DNA from: an uncultured Fastidiosipila sp. | GTDB lineage: Bacteria > Bacillota > Clostridia > Saccharofermentanales > Fastidiosipilaceae | Direction: 5' to 3' | DNA length: 5,808 nucleotides | Assembly (NCBI GenBank): GCA_938014865.1 | Contig: CALLQJ010000384.1 | Location: 1-5,808, forward strand | Part shown: piece after piece, positions 1 to 4,975 of the stretch | How the letters are laid out: the number at the start of each line of letters is the position of its first letter | Numbering within the stretch: position 1 is the first letter of the stretch | Translations under genes and position numbers: made by a program | The notes under the pieces: model-generated | Database searches by the model: none | Seen by the model: the letters and a program-made list of their open reading frames with translations, nothing else | Told to the model about the DNA's origin: nothing

Positions 1-672
1 CTGATGAAGCATATCAAGTCGGAAGAGCGCATCCTCAGGCCCGGCAATGTTCCGGCCGCCTGGCCCGGCCGTTCAAGTCTTACCGTGGAAAAAGACGGGA
101 TGAAGCTCCGGGTGCTCTGCCTTTTGGGGCAGGTTTACATGAGGCCTTATCTTTCGCCTTTTGCCTTTGCCGAAGACTTTCTGGCCGAACAGGAAAAAGA
201 AGAAGAGCCTGTTCCGCTTCTTATTGATTTTCATGCGGAAGCGACGGCCGAGAAGCAGGCCTTTGCGGCTTTCTGCGACGGGCGGGCAGCCCTGGTGCTG
301 GGAACGCACACGCATGTTCAGACGGCCGATGAACGGATTCTTCCGGGCGGAACCGGCTATATCAGCGATGTCGGCATGACCGGCCCCTTTCATTCGGTCA
401 TCGGGATGCATAAGGAGGCTTCGCTGCGGCGTTTCACCGAGCAGCTGCCGACGGCTTACCGGCTCGCGGACGGGCCTATGATCTTATCGGCTGTCCTCGC
501 GGATATTGACCGAAACGGCCGCTGCAGGTATATTAAACGCATTCAAATTCGTGAAGAAGAAGCGGCATCAGAACATGCCGATTATGCGGAAAAACTGCCG
601 GAGCTTCCGGATTTTCCGCCGCAGGATACAGGAGAGGGAAACGGGAATCAAGATGAAGAAAACGGTAATTAA
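1..672 (+). CDS. ymdB: YmdB-family metallophosphoesterase (probable 2',3'-cyclic nucleotide 2'-phosphodiesterase), 5' partial
   Basis: The frame is open to the left edge, so this is the C-terminal part of a longer protein. The first in-window ATG (4-6) is not taken as the true start. The family is recognised from two conserved blocks: DFHAEAT (residues 75-81 counted from that ATG) and GTHTHVQTAD (100-109), followed by a GYISDVGMTGP segment (118-128). The His and Asp residues there belong to the dinuclear metal site of the calcineurin-like fold. The N-terminal metal-binding blocks (GDVVG, the GEN segment and GNH) are missing and should lie just upstream, roughly 60-70 residues in known YmdB proteins. 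Family members hydrolyse cyclic nucleotides in the cytoplasm and influence biofilm and motility decisions in Bacillus. After the conserved core there is an acidic, Pro/Glu/Asn-rich tail of about 40 residues (from about residue 184), which I do not expect in the family. The gene ends 20 bases inside lspA, so the two are probably co-transcribed and coupled. Confidence 0.9.
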   Translation: MMKHIKSEERILRPGNVPAAWPGRSSLTVEKDGMKLRVLCLLGQVYMRPYLSPFAFAEDFLAEQEKEEEPVPLLIDFHAEATAEKQAFAAFCDGRAALVLGTHTHVQTADERILPGGTGYISDVGMTGPFHSVIGMHKEASLRRFTEQLPTAYRLADGPMILSAVLADIDRNGRCRYIKRIQIREEEAASEHADYAEKLPELPDFPPQDTGEGNGNQDEENGN

Positions 673-1231
673 AACAGAGACAGAGGTAAAAGGACCGGCG
701 ATCCGGCCGCTCAGGGCTTTTTTGTTTATCGTCTTTGCGGCCGCACTTGTCGCTTTGGACCGCATGTCCAAATATTGGGTGCTGGCCCATGACGGCCTCA
801 GATCCGGTGAATCGATCGAAATTATACCGGGCTTTTTTAACCTGAGCTATACCTTTAATACCGGAGCGGCCTGGAGTTTACTGGCTGACAAAAGCTGGGG
901 CATTTATGTTCTCACGGCGATATCCGCCGTCGCCGCTATTGCGTTTTTGATTCTTCTCATACGCCGGAGCGGCTGGCCTTTTATCATACCGTTTACGATC
1001 AGTCTGATTCTGGCCGGAACGGTCGGGAATCTGATTGACCGCCTGTTTTTGCACGGCGTGGTGGACTTTCTGGACTTTTATTACGGCAGCCGGCATTTTC
1101 CGACCTTTAATCTGGCGGACAGCCTGATCGTTGTCGGCATCATTCTGCTCTTGCTTTTGATGATCTTTTATGAACCGAAATTTAAAGAGCGCTATGCCGT
1201 CGAGCAGAAGCATAAGGTCAGACCGATTTGA
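653..1231 (+). CDS. lspA: Lipoprotein signal peptidase (signal peptidase II)
   Basis: This integral membrane aspartyl protease removes the signal peptide from diacylglyceryl-modified prolipoproteins. The 192-residue protein has four hydrophobic segments, at about 22-36, 84-103, 109-126 and 157-172. Conserved family motifs are visible: DRMSKYW (36-42), FNTGAAWS (68-75), GNLIDR (125-130), VVDFLDF (136-142) and FNLADS (152-157). D138 and D156 are the probable catalytic pair. I chose the ATG at 653 rather than the upstream in-frame start at 506. The upstream 49 codons are basic, lack family similarity and read the ymdB C-terminal tail in another frame. A GGAGAGG at 631-637 lies ahead of 653, although its 15-base spacing is long. 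The first 20 residues are hydrophilic, giving a protein somewhat longer than the usual 160 or so residues. The gene overlaps ymdB by 20 bases and ends in TGATG with the next gene. The lspA-rluD order is common in Bacillota and supports the call. Confidence 0.96.
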   Translation: MKKTVIKTETEVKGPAIRPLRAFLFIVFAAALVALDRMSKYWVLAHDGLRSGESIEIIPGFFNLSYTFNTGAAWSLLADKSWGIYVLTAISAVAAIAFLILLIRRSGWPFIIPFTISLILAGTVGNLIDRLFLHGVVDFLDFYYGSRHFPTFNLADSLIVVGIILLLLLMIFYEPKFKERYAVEQKHKVRPI

Positions 1232-2184
1232 TGCGGCGGGAAGTGCTTTTAAAAGAAGACGGCATCCGTCTTGATAAGGCGCTGAGTGCCTTGCTGCCCG
1301 ATCTGTCCCGCTCGCAGATCAAGCAGCTGATCAGCAGCGGCAAGGTTTTGTCCTCCGGGAAAACGCTTAAGCCGGCGGAGAAGAGCAGAGCCGGGATGAA
1401 GGTTACGCTTTTTCTTCCGGAAGAGGAGGAGTACAGGGTCCTTCCGGAAGCGGTGAAGCTGGATGTTGTCTATGAAGATGACTACCTTCTGGTGATCAAC
1501 AAGCCGCAGGGAATGGTGGTGCATCCGGGACCCGGGCACCCTTCCGGCACGCTCGTGAACGCCTTGCTTTACAGGCAGGGGGAGCACTTATCGGACCTTT
1601 ACGGCGAAGCGCGCCGGGGGATCGTGCATCGGCTGGATAAAGACAGTTCGGGCCTGCTGCTGGCGGCCAAAGATAACCGTACGCACAAGGCCCTGGCCGA
1701 AGCGTTTGCCGAACGCAGGATTGAAAGAATTTATGATGCCGTTGCCCACGGCTGTTTTGCAGAAAAGGCCGGCGTCGTGGATGCACCCATCGGCCGGGAC
1801 AAACATGACCGGCAGAAGATGGCCTGTACGCCGGACGGCAAGCCGGCTAAAACCTATTTCAGAGTCCTGGCGGAGCTTAAGGGGGCAAGCTACCTGCAGC
1901 TGCGTCTGGAAAGCGGCAGAACGCATCAGATCAGGGTGCATATGCTTTATACGGGGCATCCGCTTGTCGGCGATCCCGTCTATGCCGGGAAAAGACCGCG
2001 TTACGGACTCTCCGGTCAGTGCCTTCATGCAAGAAAGCTGAATTTTATTCATCCTGTCACCGGTGAAGAGCTGCGGCTCGAGGCGCCTTTGCCGGATTAT
2101 TTTAAAAAGCTTTTAAAGCAATTGGATTATGATGAAGCCGAAAAATACGATGCGCCCGAAAAATGGCGGATAAAGGGTCTTTAA
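1231..2184 (+). CDS. rluD: RluA/RluD-family 23S rRNA pseudouridine synthase
   Basis: This enzyme isomerises uridine to pseudouridine in RNA, and by family similarity its target is large-subunit rRNA. The 317-residue product has an N-terminal S4 RNA-binding domain (about residues 10-65, with RLDKALSALLPDLSRSQIKQ) followed by the catalytic domain. The diagnostic motif is GIVHRLDKDSSGLLLAAK (130-147), in which D136 is the expected catalytic aspartate. LVINKPQGMVVHPG (87-100) and the late RTHQIRVHM block are also typical. The start is either ATG 1231, sharing one base with the lspA stop (TGATG), or the adjacent TTG 1228. I prefer ATG. AAGG at 1214-1217 is the only Shine-Dalgarno-like sequence nearby, so re-initiation from lspA is likely. 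The length fits the family. The exact uridine target cannot be read from sequence, and the paralogues RluC, RluD and YlyB-type enzymes look alike, so the symbol indicates the family rather than a proven position. Confidence 0.93.
   Translation: MRREVLLKEDGIRLDKALSALLPDLSRSQIKQLISSGKVLSSGKTLKPAEKSRAGMKVTLFLPEEEEYRVLPEAVKLDVVYEDDYLLVINKPQGMVVHPGPGHPSGTLVNALLYRQGEHLSDLYGEARRGIVHRLDKDSSGLLLAAKDNRTHKALAEAFAERRIERIYDAVAHGCFAEKAGVVDAPIGRDKHDRQKMACTPDGKPAKTYFRVLAELKGASYLQLRLESGRTHQIRVHMLYTGHPLVGDPVYAGKRPRYGLSGQCLHARKLNFIHPVTGEELRLEAPLPDYFKKLLKQLDYDEAEKYDAPEKWRIKGL
2172..2177 (+). promoter_or_regulatory. Ribosome binding site deciding the start of the first DUF881 gene
   Basis: AAAGGG lies six bases upstream of the ATG at 2184, within the last codons of rluD. 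Together with the TAATG stop/start overlap it favours 2184 over the alternative in-frame ATG at 2163, which lies ahead of this site. Confidence 0.6.
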
Positions 2185-3032
2185 TGGGACGTATGCTTAA
2201 GTTCAAACGGCGTCTGATTTATCGTCTCGGCGCGCTGCTGAGTTCCGGACGTCTGAAAGAAGAAAAGAACGATGAGGAAAGACGGCGTCAAAGCAAACGG
2301 CGGCGTGCTTTTCAGCTGGTCCTTTTTTTCTTTCTGCTCTTCTCGGTTTTGTTCCTGGCCGGCAGAAGGCTTTACCGCAGCCATCGTTCCCGGATTGAAC
2401 CGATGGCCCGGCTCGAACTGTATCAGGAAGAACTCGATGAGGCGTCGCGGCTTCATGATAAGCTTCTCAGCGAAAATGAGAGCCTGCAGAAAAGCTTCGA
2501 TCAGACCCGTGACGAGATGCTTTTTAATTTCAATTACAGCAATCCGGAAAATCAGGCCCTGCTTGAAGCGTACCGCGAGGCGCTTGTGATGGGCGGCATG
2601 ACGGAATATCAGGGGCCGGGGCTCCGGATTACGCTGCAGGATAAAGAAGAACGCAGCGAAGATGCACAGCTGGCGATTACACAAATCGTTCATGATGCGG
2701 ATTTAAGATATATTGTAGACTTATTAAAAAGGAATTATGTCTCGGCCATCGCCGTGAACGACGAGCGTCTGGCGCCGATGAGTCCTTTAATCTGTACGGG
2801 CCCGTCGGTACTGGTCAACAGAGTATACAAGGCATCCCCCTTTGTGATCGAAGCGGGTACGGCCGATCCGGAGGCGGTTCTGGCTGATTTCTATGAATCG
2901 GAGGGCTATAAGCGTTTCAAGGAACGCGGACTGCGGATAACGGCGGAGAGCCTGGAAGAGATGCGGATAGCCGCGCAGCGTGATATGTCTTATGTTAATG
3001 CACAGGTAGAGAAACTGGAGGCGAAAAAATGA
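2184..3032 (+). CDS. DUF881-family membrane-anchored protein (first of a tandem pair)
   Basis: The 282-residue protein has a strongly basic cytoplasmic N-terminus (about residues 1-41, with RRRQSKRRR), one hydrophobic segment (about 42-60) and a charged probable coiled coil (about 70-112). A C-terminal DUF881 domain follows at about 140-235. That domain shows the family pattern: GPGLRITLQD, then a conserved IVHDADLRYIVDLL helix, then AIAVNDERL, CTGPSVLVN, and a PFVIEAGTADPEAVL strand and helix. The predicted topology is N-in with the DUF881 domain outside. The biochemical function is unknown. Homologues in Bacillus (YlxW/YlxX) sit near cell-division genes, which suggests an envelope role, but nothing here proves it. 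The start at ATG 2184 is set by the TAATG overlap with rluD and the AAAGGG site. The gene overlaps the next one by four bases (ATGA), so the two DUF881 proteins are probably made together and may interact. Confidence 0.88.
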   Translation: MGRMLKFKRRLIYRLGALLSSGRLKEEKNDEERRRQSKRRRAFQLVLFFFLLFSVLFLAGRRLYRSHRSRIEPMARLELYQEELDEASRLHDKLLSENESLQKSFDQTRDEMLFNFNYSNPENQALLEAYREALVMGGMTEYQGPGLRITLQDKEERSEDAQLAITQIVHDADLRYIVDLLKRNYVSAIAVNDERLAPMSPLICTGPSVLVNRVYKASPFVIEAGTADPEAVLADFYESEGYKRFKERGLRITAESLEEMRIAAQRDMSYVNAQVEKLEAKK

Positions 3033-3766
3033 AAGCGAAAGGCAGAAAACGACGTTCGGCAGGGCGTGCCGCGTTCAGCATCGCCTGTCTGATTTTGGGC
3101 TTTTTGCTGGCTCTGCAGATGAAAAACGTGATTCAGCTGAAAAATCTTAATATATACGGCAATAACAGCGTTGAAGCTTTGCAGGATCAGATCCGGCAGC
3201 TGGATCTGGCCAATACGGAGCTGAAGAAAAGAAACGATGATCTGAATCAGAATCTGCAGCAGCTGATTGAATTAGGCAACAGTGAAGACGCCCAGATCAG
3301 TTTTTACAGACAGGAATATAAAAGAATGGCGACCTTTGCCGGGCTGACGGACGTAAAAGGGCAGGGGCTTATCATTACCATTGATTCCTCTGCGCAGGAG
3401 GCCAAGGTGAGTCCGGCGAGCCTTATCGTTCTGGTGAACAGCCTGAAAGCGTCCGGGGTTTATGCTATCTCGATCAACGGGCAGCGAGTGGTGGCACTTA
3501 CCGAAATTTCCGCAACGGGGTCGGGAGAACACAGCAAGCTGATTATGAACGGGACGGATATTACCAATCCGGAAGGCTATGAAGTCCGCGTCATAGGCGA
3601 GCAGTCCAAGCTGCAGGACTTTGTCTCGTTTAATGAGCAGCTCTGGAGCAGTTTCCAGGGGCAGGGCTGTGTGCTGAATTTCACCTATCCGCCCGACGTT
3701 CAGATTCCGGGGCTTCCCGAAGACAGTCCGGCGTACCGGCAGAACCTGCTTGAGACAACGGACTAG
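3029..3766 (+). CDS. DUF881-family membrane-anchored protein (second of a tandem pair)
   Basis: The 245-residue protein has the same plan as its upstream neighbour: a basic N-terminus (KGRKRR), one hydrophobic segment at about 14-30, a Gln/Leu/Asn-rich coiled coil at about 46-82, and a DUF881 domain at about 108-245. The domain carries GQGLIITIDS (111-120), a SPASLIVLVNSLKASG helix, YAISINGQRV (145-154), and a late PEGYEVRVIGEQSKLQDF strand and helix. It matches the family consensus more closely than the first copy, which has AVNDERL where this one has the canonical SINGQRV. The function is unknown. The start is ATG 3029 in an ATGA overlap, with GGAG at 3017-3020 eight bases upstream. Divergence between the two copies suggests an old duplication rather than a recent one. 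I see no terminator hairpin after the stop, so read-through into phoH is possible. A cysteine at residue 20 lies inside the hydrophobic segment and is not a credible lipobox. Confidence 0.9.
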   Translation: MKAKGRKRRSAGRAAFSIACLILGFLLALQMKNVIQLKNLNIYGNNSVEALQDQIRQLDLANTELKKRNDDLNQNLQQLIELGNSEDAQISFYRQEYKRMATFAGLTDVKGQGLIITIDSSAQEAKVSPASLIVLVNSLKASGVYAISINGQRVVALTEISATGSGEHSKLIMNGTDITNPEGYEVRVIGEQSKLQDFVSFNEQLWSSFQGQGCVLNFTYPPDVQIPGLPEDSPAYRQNLLETTD

Positions 3767-3776
3767 GGCGCTTCTG

Positions 3777-3785
3777 TGCTATAAT
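3777..3785 (+). promoter_or_regulatory. Extended -10 promoter element upstream of phoH
   Basis: TGCTATAAT is a perfect extended -10 (TGn plus TATAAT at 3780-3785), located in the only intergenic gap of the window and 45 bases ahead of the phoH start. No good -35 lies at 16-18 bases. TTGAGA at 3750-3755 is 24 bases away, which is too far. Extended -10 promoters often tolerate a weak -35, so phoH and the downstream gene may be transcribed from here independently of the lspA run. Inferred from motif and position only. Confidence 0.6.
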
Positions 3786-3807
3786 TTCCCCATGATTTAA
3801 GAAGAAA

Positions 3808-3813
3808 AAGGAG
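3808..3813 (+). promoter_or_regulatory. AAGGAG ribosome binding site ahead of phoH, oddly spaced
   Basis: This is a near-perfect anti-16S complement. It stands one base before an ATG at 3815 that opens only a four-codon frame (Met-Ile-Lys-Ser, then TAA at 3827). It is 16 bases before the GTG at 3830, which is the first start of the long frame. Neither spacing is ideal, so the real initiation point of phoH is uncertain. Confidence 0.55.
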
Positions 3814-3829
3814 CATGATTAAATCTTAA

Positions 3830-4975
3830 GTGGATAAGATTGTAAGAATAGAAAACAGCAGAAATATACAAGATGTAATGGGCTCTGCCAATAATAATGC
3901 CCGGGAAATCGAACGCCGCCTGAGCGTTGAGATTGAACCGGACAAAGCGGGCATTCGCGTAAGCGGTGCGGACGAAGAGGCGGTTGATTCCGCTCTGGAG
4001 ATTGTTCAGAAACTGGCGAATCTGAGCCGGGAGGGGGTCACGATTACCGGCCAGCTTTCTTCTTATTTGTCTGAACTGGCGGTCAGCAAGGAGAGGCCGG
4101 CCGCGGCCGAGGCGGAACTTCGGGCCTATAAACCGGGCTGGATCTGCCTGAATGCCAAAGGCAAGCCGATTTTGTCGAAGACCCAGGGGCAGAAAGATTA
4201 TGTCAAGGCCATGCAGAATAATACGGTTACGTTTGCCATAGGGCCGGCCGGAACCGGCAAGACCGCGTCGATCCCGGCGAGCGGCTCGCGGACGATCCCG
4301 CTGGCCTTGGCCGTACAGGCTTTCCGCCGGCATGAGGTCGACCGGATTATCCTGACCCGCCCGGCGGTTGAAGCAGGTGAGCGGCTGGGCTTTTTGCCCG
4401 GAGATCTGCAGACCAAAGTGGATCCTTATATGCGGCCATTGTATGATGCCCTGCGGGATCTGATGGGTTTGGAGCAGTATCTTAAAAATATGGAGCGCGG
4501 CCTGATTGAAGTGTCGCCGCTGGCTTATATGCGCGGACGGACGCTGGATAATGCGTTTATCATCCTTGATGAGGCACAGAACACAACGCCCGAACAGATG
4601 AAAATGTTTTTGACGCGGCTGGGCTTTGATTCCAAAGTGGTGGTCACGGGCGATGTGACGCAGATTGACCTGCCGCATCCGAAGCGTTCCGGGCTTCTGG
4701 AAGCGAAACGGGTGCTGAAAGGCGTGGAAGATCTGGCCTTTGTGGAGCTGACGGCGCGCGATGTGGTCCGCAATCCGATGGTGCAGCGCATCATCAAAGC
4801 GTACGATAAGTACAGCAGGAGACAGGACGGCGCTAAGTCCGGCAGTAAACGCAGTACACAGAAAGACAGCGGAAAAAAGCAGGGTAAGGCCTTGTGTTTG
4901 TGCCATAGCGGTCATCGTGATGTCGGTGGCGGTTTTGTTTGTCCTTTATCAGGTTTCCGTTCCCGAGCGCTATAA
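3830..4975 (+). CDS. phoH: PhoH-family P-loop ATPase with an insertion after Walker A and an overlong C-terminus
   Basis: PhoH proteins are cytoplasmic ATPases linked to RNA metabolism, often encoded beside ybeY and, in Bacillota, beside pgpH/yqfF. The N-terminal region (about residues 1-85) resembles the small KH-like domain of the family. The ATPase core has Walker A GPAGTGKT (138-145), then IILTRPAVEAGERLGFLPGD (173-192), KVDPYMRPLYDAL (196-208), SPLAYMRGRTL (229-239), Walker B IILDEAQNTT (244-253), MKMFLTRLGF and VVTGDVTQIDLP (271-282), all near consensus. Directly after GKT the family continues with a helix such as YLAVVMAVHAL. Here ASIPASGSRTIP (146-157) intervenes before LALAVQAF, about nine residues extra. 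Similarity ends near KAYDKYS (323-329). The next 25 or so residues are a Lys/Ser-rich tail. The last 28 or so (from about 354) read the next gene's membrane segment in the wrong frame and look non-native. The GTG at 3830 is the first usable start, with an awkwardly placed ribosome binding site. The family is certain; whether this copy is active is open. Confidence 0.92.
   Translation: MDKIVRIENSRNIQDVMGSANNNAREIERRLSVEIEPDKAGIRVSGADEEAVDSALEIVQKLANLSREGVTITGQLSSYLSELAVSKERPAAAEAELRAYKPGWICLNAKGKPILSKTQGQKDYVKAMQNNTVTFAIGPAGTGKTASIPASGSRTIPLALAVQAFRRHEVDRIILTRPAVEAGERLGFLPGDLQTKVDPYMRPLYDALRDLMGLEQYLKNMERGLIEVSPLAYMRGRTLDNAFIILDEAQNTTPEQMKMFLTRLGFDSKVVVTGDVTQIDLPHPKRSGLLEAKRVLKGVEDLAFVELTARDVVRNPMVQRIIKAYDKYSRRQDGAKSGSKRSTQKDSGKKQGKALCLCHSGHRDVGGGFVCPLSGFRSRAL
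4265..4300 (+). repeat. GC-rich insert-like segment in phoH with 8-bp direct repeats around a palindrome
   Basis: CGATCCCG occurs at 4269-4276 and again at 4293-4300, exactly 24 bases apart. Between the copies lies GCGAGCGGCTCGC (4277-4289), a perfect inverted repeat about the central G at 4283. By my count 28 of the 36 bases are G or C, clearly above the surrounding gene. The segment is in frame and coincides with the residues that break the PhoH consensus after the P-loop. It is far too short to be a transposable element; a footprint, slippage product or assembly artefact are all possible. Confidence 0.6.

Noticed and set aside
506..652. 49-codon N-terminal extension of lspA
   Set aside because: It reads the ymdB C-terminus in another frame, is basic with no family similarity, and ATG 653 gives a normal LspA N-terminus.
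2163..2183. Earlier ATG for the first DUF881 gene
   Set aside because: The AAAGGG ribosome binding site lies downstream of it and points to ATG 2184, which also forms the stop/start overlap with rluD.
3072..3090. Lipobox in the second DUF881 protein (cysteine at residue 20)
   Set aside because: The preceding residues (Ser-Ile-Ala) fit the lipobox poorly and the hydrophobic segment continues past the cysteine, as in a plain membrane anchor.
4243..4258. Inverted repeat GCCGG/CCGGC as a regulatory hairpin
   Set aside because: It is explained by the conserved Gly-Pro-Ala-Gly-Thr-Gly codons of Walker A in a GC-rich gene.
3797..4915. Open frame of 372 codons on the minus strand opposite phoH
   Set aside because: It mirrors the codon use of phoH, is rich in His, Arg, Gln and Pro, and has no recognisable motif, while the plus strand carries unmistakable PhoH motifs throughout.
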